Source of the DNA: Azadirachta indica
Lineage: Eukaryota; Streptophyta; Magnoliopsida; Sapindales; Meliaceae
Reading direction: 5' to 3'
Length of the DNA: 64,000 nt
Assembly (NCBI GenBank): GCA_022749755.1
Contig: CM040446.1
Span: 15,524,367 to 15,588,366, forward strand
Shown: in pieces, positions 49,292 to 62,270 of the stretch
Layout of the letters: each line of letters begins with the position of its first letter
How positions within the stretch are numbered: position 1 is the first letter of the stretch
The notes under the pieces: model-generated
What the model saw: the letters and a program-made list of their open reading frames with translations, nothing else
Told to the model about the DNA's origin: nothing
Database searches by the model: none
Position numbers and translations under genes: made by a program

Positions 49292-52043
49292 CCCTTAAGA
49301 TTCTGCAACTACGAAATGCTGGGAAGAACGTATATGAAGCTGTATAGTTGTCCGGTTTTCAAATTATTAGAGATATATGTATAATATATGTAAAAGCAAT
49401 AAGTTAAATAGAGAGAGTGAGTGAATGTAGAATTACAATATTGCCGCTAGCTAGGTAGAAGTTGATCTCGTAACCTTGTAATAATTGAACTCTTATGAGT
49501 TTATACATATATGAGGTTTTGCTATAATTACTTTTCTTTATCATTTACTTTGAATTAATTAATTAAGTTGAAGCATACTGATTTAATTTCTAAGAGTTGG
49601 GTTTTGGGACTAGTCTAGTACTACTCTAGTTCGAAAGTGTAAGTATGAGAATAGTAAGTGTTTTGAAGAACCCCGTCCCTTTAATTCCAAAAACAAAGCG
49701 AAAATCAAATAAATAGAGCAAGAACATTCGTATTCCAAACTCCAAGATGCTCTTCTTATAATTAATGAATTGATTATCAAGAAAAAAAATTTTCAAAAGT
49801 AAAAAACTTTATTAATAAATAATAAAGCTTAGCGCCTGCATATGGACTATATATAGTGTATATAGGGGTCGGTCCATGGCCTTGATGAGGGAAGACAAAA
49901 TTAATGATATTTTTCAAACATTGCTGATTAATTATTATAAAGATATCTATCTGTGGGGACCTTACAGAAAATAGACATGAGTAGGATCCTTAGAATTTTC
50001 GTTCCCCGGATTCACATACAAGTGAAAAACTGAAGTTTCTTTTTCTCATTAATTGAATTCAGCCGAAAAAACTAGTGCCAAACAAATACAAAGCCATATT
50101 TCTCTTATTTCTGAATGTATAACTACCAAATAGGCGTTACCCACTTCGCGTTAAGCAGTGCTGCCTGTGAGGTTTATTAGAAAATATCAACTTCGTTGAA
50201 TTTGCGTATGCACGAACTCTTATACAAATTTATCCCTGTGAACTAAACTCATATATAAAAAGGACAGCTACTACTTATTAAAAATCGATATTTAAACGAT
50301 AATTAATATTTATCAAATATTAGTCTTATGGACATTAGCGGAGAAATTCGATCCCTGCAGACTCTGAATCATTTCATTTTGGTCGTAGAACATTCATCCT
50401 AGCTTTACCCCTAATCGTGAAGATGGTTTGAATCAATAAACCACGTGCATTGTTTATTCGTTAACCAGAACAAAATCTTATTAAGACAATAGCTTCAGCT
50501 GCCAACCTGCCATTGAATTTGTGAGAGTAGAACCACCAAATAAATCAACTGGTTTATGTATTGAGTTCCACTATAACAAGTGGAAGCCTTTCAAAAAGCA
50601 GGAATACAAACATATTATTCTAATAAGCTCCATACAAACAAAGCTATGATTCCAGTCATAGGTGGGATGGATGGATCCATTGAATAAAAACAAAGCTGTG
50701 TACGCTAATGTTAACTCAGAATCATAAAACAAACATATTCCTACTAGTACTTATTCTCACACACCATGACTCAAAGAGATTGCTCTCAAGTTAGTGGGTC
50801 TTATATATATATATATATATATATATTAATTATTGGTTTCTTAGCATGCTTACAGATTTTCCTTTAATAGCATTCCACCTGTGCAGCCGCCCACGCTTAG
50901 CTTAATGGCTCTAAATATATCGTATGCTCATTCATAATACTGTGAGCTTATTAGAGGCAGATAGGAGCCAATCAACTCAAAAAATGACACCTAAACCTGT
51001 ATCAATATCATGGCCAAGTGATTAAATATTTTTTTTTCTTCTTTCTTTTCAAGTGATCTTATCATATAGTTAGTGGCAGAATAGCTATCTCAAAGTTGTG
51101 AAACACCTTATGAAATATAAATGTGCAACGACCATATCCGAGTCATGATCATTATTTTTTCACCAAATATAGATGATAATGAAGATCTTAAACAAATGTG
51201 CAGCCAAAAGGCATCCCACAAATAGATTAAATAGTCAAAGTGAATAAACAAATAGTTGACTGCCAAATAATGGATGGTTCAGATTCTTTGGAGAGAGACC
51301 CGTAACTGCTTTCATTAATGGTTCATCGCTTTTAGACCAAAATGAAAGAAGGTAGATTCCTACATCACCAAGAATGGTCCAAGGAAAATATCAACCAATG
51401 TATTATATTTCAACTACCTCTAGGCTAGAACACTGACCTCATATGGAAGCCATAAGCCGCCAGACCTTTTGTATATTCTGCCAAAATAGTCATGAAATCA
51501 GCTCCAACCATAGAAAAACAAAGCAAGTAGCAGAAAGAGAAGCATTGAATGAGGTTGGCACCAATGTGAAAAAGGAGGCATATGTCATGCACATACAAGA
51601 TAGAGGTCACCCAAGAATATATATGCTTCATTCTAAAGTGAGTAATAGTATAAACAAGATTAAAGTGGAGAGATGCCCATAAAGACATCTTGGTACCTTC
51701 ATGATCGATTTACAAGTTTGCCGGAATAAGTTGAGCATTTCAATAGAGATAAGAGACAGATCCAGATGCTTGAATTGAACCTTCAACTGTTTCAATTGTC
51801 AACTTCTCTATGATTATATGAATAAAGAACATAAGTGGTACAAGAGATGTTGCTCAAAACAAAATATAATTTTATTACTGTTATCCATCTTACAAGACAG
51901 TGTCAGCATCTTCCCTCAATAAGAATAACAATCAATTGTTTAAGCTTAACAAAAATCACATGAATAAGAGATGATGGGAAGATTAAGCATTATTATGTCC
52001 CTGGAACTAAAAGGGGTTCTGAGAATGAAAAATGCATTATAAT
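49292..52043. other. Intergenic DNA, no gene seen
   Basis: This is 3' sequence of the EG45-like gene, then ordinary AT-rich DNA with an AT run near 50800-50825, then 3' sequence of the AFG1-like gene. Overlapping frames on both strands at 51425-51688 have no domain signature. I saw no transposon ends. Confidence 0.7.
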
Positions 52044-55000
52044 TTACATATTCTGGTTATTGCCCTGGAAATAAGGATGAAGAGACTGAATGCCTTCCAG
52101 GTATAGAGGTGTCTGCATCTCAATCAAGCGGGAGACCTGTATCACAGCTTTTCTCTTAACACAATATATGAAACAATTGATTTTCTTGTTTAATATATAT
52201 TATGAGCAGACATCGAATACAGAAAACAAGATGAGACTTAAGTTGATGTATTCAACATGAAAAATCATTAGAAAAGTGGGACTGCCAAGAACAACAGATC
52301 CAGAACAGGATTTAATAAATACCTTTGTTGTCAAAACAATTTTCCAATATTTGCAAAAAGGCCTGGACAATTTTTCTTTTTTTTTTCTCTTTTTCCTTCT
52401 TTTCTTAAGATAAGAAGGAAAAGAGCAACAAGAATCAACATTATGAAAGCAAAACCCCACTTACTGCTCGGTGGAAGGCAAACATTTCTTCTTGACCAGA
52501 TAACATGGAAACAATACCAGCTGGGGCACCCCCTGAACTCACTGAGCCTTCTGCTAGAACATTTCGGCGAAGTTTCCCACATTCTATCTCTGTTTCAAAC
52601 TGAAAACTGGAAGCACAAGGCCATTTTAATTATAAACATAGACTACCAATGACCCAAAAGCTGGCAGGATCCTTAACTAGGAAAATGCTTGAGAAGCATT
52701 CAGTTCTACAGTATTGGAAATAAAGAATACTATATCATTAAAATGTAGCTCATTCTCATAATCAAATTCCTTCATTTTGAGATCCAAGGGCGGAAAAAGT
52801 TTAATTAAAGTACTAAATGCTACTGTTGGCAATCATCTGTTGAAATCAATCATTCTACCCCTGGTATTCCATGAAACCTACATCTATGAAAAGAATAATT
52901 TTCAGGCAACTTATCAACAAGATTTCTCATGATTGCACCTGCAGCCAAACTTTTATGATCTTTTTTTCCCTTTAAATGCTAACTGTACAAGCAAGTATGA
53001 CTTCTCCTGTCAACTACTTGCAGAAATGGCAGATATATGTAATTACTATTCGGAAGAAAGACATAAGAACGAATCCATCAGCATGTTAAAAACAAGTTTA
53101 GAATATTGAAATATCCTAGTATCAAGATTCCATGATATCAACTATGAACGAGTTCAATCACAAACAGAGGTACTTACCTTTCCAAATCAAAAAGTGTGCC
53201 CTCTTCAGTTCCTTGAAATAAATCATCAATAGAAGAAGCTGCAGAGCAGAATAGGCAGCAATGGTGGTTGTACAGCTCATCAATGAGGGTAATAAACCTA
53301 CGTGCCTGAAATATGAAGCCAATTCAGTTACGTATGTAATTGTGTATATATGCTGAAAAGTGTAGCCCAACCAACTGGTTTTGGATTAAGGTTTAGTTGA
53401 ACAGTTAAGACGAGAATATATTTGATGATGCTTATGACAGAAGCAAATGAAGACATTAAAGGTAGCCAAGTTTCAACACTGTCTTGAATAAAGAATGATT
53501 ACAATCAACAATACAATGATTTTATTTTGCAATCATACAAAAGGTGCAAATGAGTACTTCAAAAAGAAGAAAAGCAGATCGACAAAATTGCAGTCTCCGA
53601 TTACAAAGAAAAAAGAAATGAGGAAGAAACTAGCTTCTGCCCTAGAACTCCCCAAACCCTGCTCCCATAGAGAACTAGAATGTTGCAAAAAGTACCTTGT
53701 CACGAATTCGCATACTCATTACTGGAATATCAGAGATGAATACAGTGTGATAGTTTTGTGCTACAGCAATATAATCAGCTGCACCAACCTGCAGACATTG
53801 TCAAACAAAGTGATGCACACTATCCAATTTTTTATCGGGAAAAAAAAAAGTTGAATGAACAAGCCCAAGTTACGGAAATCAAAAGGGGAGTGACAAATAG
53901 TTTAAATGAATAGCCATCTTATGAAGTTTATAGCAGAATAAGAGATTTTGATTGTTAAAATCACTCCATAAGCAACAGGGAGATATATTAGAACACTGTT
54001 GATTTGGTCTCTGCACTACGGTCAAGGGAACCTTGCAGAAATTTCATTTCTTTTGTGGCCTAGCCTTACAATTACAGTTTTATGCCATATGTCTACATAT
54101 TGGTGTTCCTTCCTGAACTCTTACCAAACTTACTTAATCTAGTTTCCTATTCGTTTTTCCCTTTCGCCTGCTACTTTATTATCTATATATTTAATTTCAT
54201 TTCTCTTTAATTTCACGGTCCTCATGTTCTTCCAGCTTGGAATATTATACATCAGTGAGATCTATTAGGATTACTAGGTTAGGAAAGTCATGTCGTAACC
54301 ATGAGTTCCTTAAAGCAAGAAGTGGATATGTTAACTAAGTAATCCAATAAAGATATATACATGTGTGCACAAATACGTATAGCTAGAAAAAACTTATAAA
54401 CACATTATTGACTAAAATGAAAAAGCTTGTATTAAAACTAAATATTCATACAGAAAGGCAAGTGCAATACCGGACAACCACATAGATAGTCAAATGTGAA
54501 GCGGGCCACTCCATTACAGCTTTGAGGAACTTCCAATGTTCTATTTAGAAAAAAGTATTCTTTTAATCTTGATACAGTAAATTTATTAAATTTACAAAAT
54601 TAAGTTTGAAAATTACCTTCCAAACATCACTGGGATGGTATCAGATGTGATTTTTCCTCCCAACTGGTCTGTGACCTGACACCACATTGCCTCGAACTGT
54701 CCCACAGCATTGTCATCCAAGGGCCAGAAATAGTGAACCTGCATGTATGCAATTACAATTTCAAGGACTATACAGCTAGATATTGTAAAAGACATAAAGA
54801 TACATATAGATTTTGTAGTGATAAGGACAACAGTCATGATATACACATAAATAGTCCTAGCAATTCAATAAAAGGATTTAGTATGAAGTTGGCAGAAATG
54901 GAGCAGGCAGAATTACATATTTGTTAAAATTTATTGAAGTAATAATAGGAGACAATAGAAAGATGGCTAAGATAATATGTCCATGCACAATGAACCCATT

Positions 55001-58000
55001 CTAATTAAGGTGTGATATAAATTAGTTCAAGCACTGGGAAAAAAAGAGGTTGAAAGCAACATCATGCCTGTACCAGGAAGAACCTTCCTTAACGTAAAGG
55101 ATGGTCCTGGTTAAAAATATGGCACTGCCCATGTCTCGGCCAAGTGAAAAAAGGGAGAAAAGTAATCATGATTGCTCTCTCACTTCTGGTCCAAAAGGAT
55201 GAATTTGAAAGGTTATAGTAGAAGGTTGTGGAGATATTGCACTCTCTATGAAATCATCTTGGCCTCTGATGCCAAGATACTAATTGGATTAAGAAAATTG
55301 GATACAAAGAAGAAACTAAACAATGTAACATGTCACCTGGTCTATAGATTTTTGTGCAATAAGGCGACGGTAATCAATCTCACTTCCAATTAGAATCATC
55401 TCACAATGCTCTTCCAATTTTGCAACTAGTTTTTGGAATATTTCCCGCTGCATGCCATCCTGCACAAGGAATATTTATTAAAATAGAAGTTAGTCCCAGA
55501 CAAATGGTTTTCATTCTGAAACCATTACCAGGGAAATTTGTGATATTCATGTGGAATTATGTAAACAAATTAATAAACATCCACACAATAAATTGGGATT
55601 CCATGATACAGTCCAGAGATGTCTCAGCAGGTAATAATTTGCCACAAATGTATCAGCCCTTTCCTAGAAGATACAAGTTAAAGACAAGCTTGGCAGGAAG
55701 AAATTAAAATTTGCACCAAACAACAAGAATTTTTTAACTAAAACCGCACCTGATTTAAATCCCATGGTGCTCGATTACTGGTGGCTACAAGAACAGTTCC
55801 AGTACTCAACAATCTGCTTACAATTCCAGATAATGCCACAACAGCAAATACATCAACAGTCTGTAACAGAAAGCAAAAACTTTTAAGTATTAAAATAAGT
55901 TGCAAATACAATAAGCTCGTTTTTGACCAACAGGGTCTAGCATTGGATGAAGGACAATTGTCATACCATAGAAAGGCAATGTAGAATTATTCCAAAAGTA
56001 AAAAGATAGAGAAAGATAAAAGCTTAAATGGAGGCAGACTTTTTTGGCCACAAATGCTATTTAGTCTATCAAGGGCTTTTCAAGGATATATCTTATTGGA
56101 TAACCTCTCCATAAGTGTAGATAATCAGTAGTATGGTAATGTCATATATTGATAAATAACTCATGTCTTCCGTCTGAATACAAGGAAAATTGCACATTAA
56201 CACCTTTCCCCTTTTTAAACCATGTTTAAGATAACAATTCTTACTTTTTCTTTTCATAGTAAATTCATATTGCTTTCCACTAAATTAATACTAGATAGGG
56301 TTGAAGTAGATTTCACAATTGTGAAAATTACATTGACCAGTCTCTGGACTGCATTTAGGAACCTGATGATAGGTTAAAAAATAAATTGTCAAAATATGAT
56401 AACTAGTAACATACTTGTAGTAAAGAAGAATTATAATTAAGACTTTACAATTGCGACATCAATATATATATATATATATATTGATATATGAACACGAACT
56501 CTTTTAGCAATCATCATCTACCTGTATCTCATCAAAGCAAAGAACACTTGCCCCTCTTTGATCTGCTTGTTGATCTACAAGAAACTTATCTGCTACAGCT
56601 GGAAGAATGTTTTTCATCTGAACCTCTTCCTTATATTTTTCTTCTCCAGCCACCCACTCCTTAACTTTTGAATCAAAAGGAAGATTCATGACCCAACCAG
56701 ATATGCTTGACTGCAGAGACTTTTCCTCCACTTGGTTTTTCCACAACCTATGCATATGTTCATTAATTTTTAGCATAGCCTGCAAAAAGGAAAAAAATTA
56801 TAAATGGAATCAAGTGCAAACTACATATGTTGTCCCCAATTACTGCCTAAAGCAAAAGCAAAGAGGGTTGCTCCAGACTTAGCAGGTAAAGGAATAAACA
56901 AGACTATGCAACTCTTTTTTTTCCTCTATATGGTATGAGTATATCCTCCCCATGTAGGCAATTCTAACTCAAGTAGAAGTACCTTATGTCTCATATTTGC
57001 ATATCTTACTCAAACGCACAGCAACCAGAAAGTGTTATCAGGACATTGGCAAAAGCACAAATCAAAAGCTTACCTCATGAAAATGAAACCTTCGTCGATG
57101 TTTGACAACTCCTTCGGTGGCACCATAAAACATATCCATAAGCATTGTCTTCCCTGCACAGAATAATTTATTTAGTTCATTGTATTCTTATGAGTGAATA
57201 TAAGTGCAAGGTGCCAAAAAAGAAGCTCAGTAACAAATCTAAAAGCAACCAGCCTCCACTGTAAAACAGTAGGATGAATTTAGTGAAAAAACAAATTTAT
57301 TGCTACATATAGATGGATAATTAATCATCATATCTCACATGCTAAACCTTTGGAAATAAGCATAAATAAATCTAGCAACATACCACTTCCAACATTGCCA
57401 TAGATATAAAGTCCTTTTGGCGCTGGAGGAGCAGTGGGACGGCGACCGACAAGTGAATCCAACTTCTTCTCTCGATTAAGGTATGAAACCCACTTACCCA
57501 CTCCTGGTTCTACATTTTCAGGTTTTCTTCTGAGTCAAAAAGGAAGCTATTACTCCATACATAACAAAATTCATCATCAAAATTTCTATGATAAGTTCTA
57601 TTTTGCTTCCAAAATCATCATGAGTAACTAATATTTCTGCATATCTCTAATTCTTTCAGAGCATAGCCTTGACAATTTTAGAAAAAATCCATTGGCGTGG
57701 AAGCACTCATTACGCCTTCGGTGATTGTCTAATATTTCTTAACATTGCTCCAAGTTCACACAGATGTCAAGACATGATCTCATGTTTATCTGTTACCATA
57801 ATTGATTTGTTTAAATATTCAAGCACTATATATAAACTGGTTCCTTTGTAGGGCGCTTCCAAAAATGCCCTTCATTCCCCTTCCTTCCAGCAATTAATAA
57901 GAAGGGAAAAGAAAACAGTTCCTTCTGGAATTAACTAGTTGATATTTTATATTTAATTATAGCTTGCAGAAAAAGGGGCATCACAACAATACCATTATCT

Positions 58001-59211
58001 AGGCCCAAATAAATAGATAAGTGTTTATATTAAGTAGAGCTCAAAATGAGCAGAGAAACAATATAGTCATTGTGACTAAATGCAATACTTGGAAAACATG
58101 GCCATAACAGAATATGGGACATGAATCATGCCTCACCGAAACATCCATCTTTCAACAAGTTTATTCCGATGCTTGTTAACTGATGTCCACACATCCCCCT
58201 GCTGCTTCAGCTCAGCTTCCTTTGTCAATAGCTTGCGCCTCTCATTCTCTCGGTTCTTCTCCCAGTTGGCTAGGTTCACCTGAAAATGTTAAGAAGAGGA
58301 TGCATATCATTAAGCAAATCATTAATGGTGGTGAAAGAAACACAAGAAAACCAACTGAAATTCACAGTGCATTGAGAACCCACAAAACTGTACATGGTAT
58401 TCCTCCATATCTTTTTCATACTGTTCCAATCTCCCAAGTAGATTTTCTAATGCCAGAGTGACCTTTTCCTGGTTAGGATCTTGCTGCAGCTTCCCTTGCT
58501 CAATCAGTTTCCTGTACTGTATCAGCGGTCCTGAAAAATAAGAGTTTTATACCATATTAAAAACAAATACCAAGGACAAATCAACATAAATTTTCAAGAG
58601 CGAGGTCATATTTTTGTTTCATGAAATTCCATTCATCGATAGTCAAAATTCCCGCTACTGAAGAATTGATTTGGAGTTCTTTAGGTGAAACAAACAAGCC
58701 TGTGAACTAATTGACTCCATTACACGTTGAAGAAAACAAGCAAGAATGTTTCCTATGCATAGCTTTGCACCACTGGCAGCCTAGCAAGCAGCTAAAGCGT
58801 AAAAAATTCCAAATTTCATAGTTTTCAAGGCTTGGTGGATCAAGCGGTTTCATTCATATTCCATTCTCAAATTTCCTTTCAAGAAACATTAAATTAATAA
58901 TACCAATCGTGTTCATGTTCATCATAACTACTCTATTCGCACTACAAGTTTACCCTCATTCAGCGTTGCATGTCACTTCATAAAGCATACAGACAGGAAA
59001 TTTGATTTTCATGACAAAGGAAAAAACAAAGAAGAAAATTTTCAATTAAGAATTAGCATAATTGAGCAGAAAATCAAGTAATCACGAGAGAGAGAGCACC
59101 TGGAGGCTTTGGAGATGAAAAACGAGAGTAAGAGCGAACCACATTTACGCCAAACTTATTGCAATAAGTTCCTCTTTGTCTGAAAAACCCTAGATAGAGA
59201 AGCGAAGCCAT
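52044..59211 (-). CDS. AFG1L: AFG1-like mitochondrial AAA-type ATPase
   Basis: Fourteen exons on the minus strand join in frame to 585 residues: 59211-59100, 58530-58394, 58279-58137, 57529-57384, 57153-57074, 56779-56522, 55860-55750, 55459-55337, 54738-54617, 54540-54471, 53788-53696, 53305-53178, 52606-52465, 52136-52044. Residues 1-37 are Arg/Ser-rich without acids, a mitochondrial presequence. Walker A is GNVGSGKT at 175-182, Walker B is VLCFDE at 285-290, and a sensor-like ATSNRAP lies at 318-324. Other family marks are HRRRFHFHE, FTFDYLCGCP, RRFITLIDELY and a C-terminal SRLIEMQTPLYLEG. The exon 13 acceptor must be the upstream CAG (exon starting at 52606); the next CAG leads to a stop. 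Yeast Afg1 and human AFG1L/LACE1 help remove faulty respiratory-chain subunits, so mitochondrial protein quality control is inferred. Confidence 0.95.
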
Positions 59212-59336
59212 TGAATACGCTTTCCTCAATTTTTTCGTTCGAAATTTTTTTCTCAGCTACTGCGATTGTTTTCGTCCAGGCTGTTATATTCTGGACGTTG
59301 AAGGAGAGTGCGGAGTAGTAGTGGGTACCTTCAAGG

Positions 59337-59395
59337 TGACGTGGCTGTGTCCGTATCTGCCACGAGATAAAGTTGGATGCGCGGCTGACGTGGCT
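59337..59395 (-). promoter_or_regulatory. Paired TGACGTGGCT elements upstream of AFG1L
   Basis: Two identical 10-mers TGACGTGGCT lie at 59337-59346 and 59386-59395, 49 bases apart and about 125 and 175 bases upstream of the AFG1L start codon. In the gene's direction they read AGCCACGTCA, a C-box/G-box hybrid with an ACGT core bound by bZIP proteins. Which bZIP acts here cannot be told. Confidence 0.55.
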
Positions 59396-60032
59396 AGGGC
59401 ATTGACCGTTGGATGGCTAAAACAGATTTACTTTCATTTTCACATGTGAGAGCAGCTACTTTGGCTTTCTTGAGATAGTAATAACATTTAATTCCCTAGT
59501 TTTTAATATGTTATTAAACGGGGTAATATATTTTTCATTTGTATCATGTAAGCCCCTGCTTATTACTTAAAGGTGTCATTATTTTGTCAATCATGTTCTC
59601 TGTATACAAGCTTGCACTTTGCCTTATATTTAAAAGGTAAAGTAATATACCTGAGTTTCTGTAGGTCTTTAATGACTAAAAATTCATTATGAGTGTTATT
59701 TAAATATATTATTTTCAAATATTATATTTGTACTAACTTAGCTCTAGGTTTATTGGACTTTATGATTAAAATGAGAATCAATATGAGTTTTATGTAGGCC
59801 TTTATGTTGTTGTGTTAGATTTTTGTTATACCATATCGACCAAACTCATTCAACACTTTTATTGACATTATTGAAATGTTAAAAATAATGTATATATTTT
59901 TAATTTTGACCATAAAAAATAAGAGCACATAACTTAATAGTAAGAGAGTTTTTCTTTTTTCTTTTTTTTTTATTGATGCTAATAGGGAGGATTGGAAAAA
60001 AAAAAAAAATTCAACAGTAACTATTTTTGATT

Positions 60033-61820
60033 GCGGGAATGCCCAATTCCCCCTTATTATTTGATTTAATACCTTAATACCCCTTTTTTTTTCATAATAC
60101 CCCAAATCCTTCTTCTGTCAGTATACAAAATTAAATATAATAACATACGAGCCTTTAAAATTTAGTATATTAACTTAAATACTCTCAATAATTTTAAAAA
60201 TACTCATAAAAATTTTAATTTATTAAAAGATAATAATGATACTCTTATATAATATTAATTAGTTAAAAAATTATTTTTAACTCCTAATTTAAAATAAATA
60301 TTAAAATAATAATATATTTTATTTTATAACATATTAATAACTAATTTATAACTTATCTTTTGAATATAAATTTATTTAAATTTTAAATTTCTTTTTAATA
60401 TGATATTAATAAATTGAAAGATCAATTTTATTTAATATTTAGATAAATTTATTATGTATAAAAAATTTAAAATTTAGATAAATTTTTATTTATAATATTT
60501 TATTTAATTTTTAATATAAAAATATTATTTATATAGACTAACACATGTGAAGAACAATATATCTAAAAAAAAAATTATATCATTACTGTAACATATACAA
60601 ATCTATGTATATAAATTAATATGATAATATTATATCATATTACTACATATTCTACATTTTTATAAAAACTTTTAGTTTGAAATATTTTTTAGTTGTGCAA
60701 TTCATTTTATAAAACTCATTATTATTTTAAATTCTGAAAAATAATTAATGAAATATGAGTTTTTAAAATTTGATCAATTAATCTGATTAATATTGAATTA
60801 TTAATATATTGTAAAATAAATAAAATTATATTTTAATTATAATATATTAATAAATATTAGTTATCAGTGTGTTATAAAATAAAATATATTATTATTTTAA
60901 TATTTATTTTCAATTGAAAGTTAAAAAAACTCATAAAAGATCCAATTTATTAAAAAATAATGATTATATTCTTATTTAATAGTAGTTATTTATAATATAT
61001 TATAAAAATAAAAATATTATTATTTTAATATTTATTTTCAATTGAAAGTTAAAAATACTCGTAAAAAACCCAATTTATTAAAAAAATAATGATTATATTC
61101 TTATTTAATAGTAGTTATTTATAATATATTATAAAATAAAAATATTATTATTTTAATATTTACTTTCAATTAGAAGTTACAAATACCCCTAAAGGACCTA
61201 ATTTATTAAAAATAATGATTTTATTCTTATTGAATAGTAGTTAGCTAAATAGACAAATAAAATAATAAATGATGATTTCTTTTATTTATTTTTTAATACT
61301 TATGTAATATTGAATTGTTAATATATTATAAAATTTTATTATTATATTATAGTACAATAATTATGATTATATATAATTACAAGTATTGTATTATAATAAT
61401 ATTTTATTTATAGATTAATATTTATTTACGAATTATAAATATCGTATTATATTAATATATTTTATTTATATATTAGTATTTATTTATAATGTGTTTATAA
61501 TATATTAATAAATATTTAGTTATTAACGTATTATAAAATAAAATATATTATATTTTAATATTTATTTTCAATTAGGAGTTAAAAATAATTTTTTAATTAA
61601 TTAATATTATATAAGAATGTCATTATTATTTTTTAATAAATTAAAATTTTTATGAGTATTTTTAAAATTATTAGAACTATTTAAATTAATATGTTAAACT
61701 TTAAGAATTTGTATATTATTATTATTCTTAACTTTATCGAGTAATAGAAGGAAAATTCCAGATATTTTATAATTAAGAGGGGTATTATCTTTTAATAAGA
61801 GAAAATCGGGCATTCTCCCC
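60033..61820. mobile_element. Non-coding element with about 340-bp terminal inverted repeats
   Basis: The left end (60033 on, starting GCGGGAATGCCC) matches the reverse complement of the right end (GGGGAGAATGCCC read inward from 61820). The match continues with small gaps for roughly 330-340 bases, to about 60370 on the left and 61480 on the right; one strong block is ACTCATAAAAATTTTAATTT near 60203, found inverted near 61643-61662. The interior is very AT-rich with no coding frame. Long inverted ends with a GGGAATGCCC-like tip suggest a non-autonomous Mutator-like element, but I found only an imperfect possible target duplication (TTTTGATT left, TTTTATTC right), so the family is an inference. 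Confidence 0.75.
60901..61260. repeat. Three tandem units of about 128 bp inside the element
   Basis: Units begin at 60901, 61029 and 61157 with TATTTA(T/C)TTTCAATT and continue through AATTTATTAAAAAATAATGA and TTCTTATTTAATAGTAGTTA. The first two differ by a few bases; the third is more diverged and incomplete. The same core words occur in the element's terminal repeats, so the interior seems to be built by amplification of end sequence. Confidence 0.85.
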
Positions 61821-61870
61821 TTTTATTCTCTAATTTAAAAAATTATCACAGACATTTGTGTCCGATACTG

Positions 61871-61942
61871 CGGTTATCATACGATTCGAACCACGGAATA
61901 TCGGGACCAAAACCTGTTGCCTTACCCCTTGGCCACGCTCCA
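61871..61942 (-). pseudogene. Organelle-type tRNA-Gln(UUG) relic
   Basis: Read on the minus strand from 61942, the sequence starts TGGAGCGTGGCCAAGGGGTA, then AGGCAACAGG, then the anticodon loop TTTTGGT with anticodon TTG, then CCCGATATTC and the T-loop GGTTCGAATC. This matches the bacterial/plastid form of trnQ-UUG as I remember it through the T-loop. The 3' side of the T stem and acceptor stem is lost: the bases after the T-loop do not pair with the 5' arm. It is therefore most likely a plastid (or mitochondrial) tRNA fragment moved to the nucleus and decayed. No neighbouring plastid genes are visible. Confidence 0.75.
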
Positions 61943-62270
61943 TTGAATGTCCATTTGGTGCTAATAAACAATAATATTGTTAATCGTAAGTAATCAGATC
62001 CCTGTATCTTTGCTTCTATTGCGTTCTATCTCATATCGCATTGCGATATTTGAAAAGTATCGTGAATACCTCGACGTAGGTCCGGAATAATCCTTTGTTC
62101 CATAGTCCTGGGGCTATTTATGAAATTGCAACGGCAAGTGTGGTTATTGGTGATAGTTTTTCTTGAAATGGAAACCCAGAAAACGGAGACTAGACAGAAT
62201 ATTTTCCCTTCTTCTCGCATGGCATGTGGATGTGGGTTAGTTTGTGCTTAGAAGCGCCGAAACTTGGTAA

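Larger units (their letters stand above)
59212..62270. other. Intergenic DNA with a long inverted-end element and a tRNA relic
   Basis: The AFG1L promoter occupies roughly 59212-59460. A-rich and T-rich runs follow (59950-60010). The element at 60033-61820 and the tRNA-like relic at 61871-61942 fill most of the rest. Balanced sequence from 61960 leads into the PPR gene. The short frame at 59815-60105 on the minus strand spans poly-A runs and is noise. Confidence 0.75.

Noticed and set aside
51425..51688. Overlapping open frames on both strands
   Set aside because: Both are short, have no signature, and lie in ordinary intergenic DNA downstream of the AFG1-like gene.
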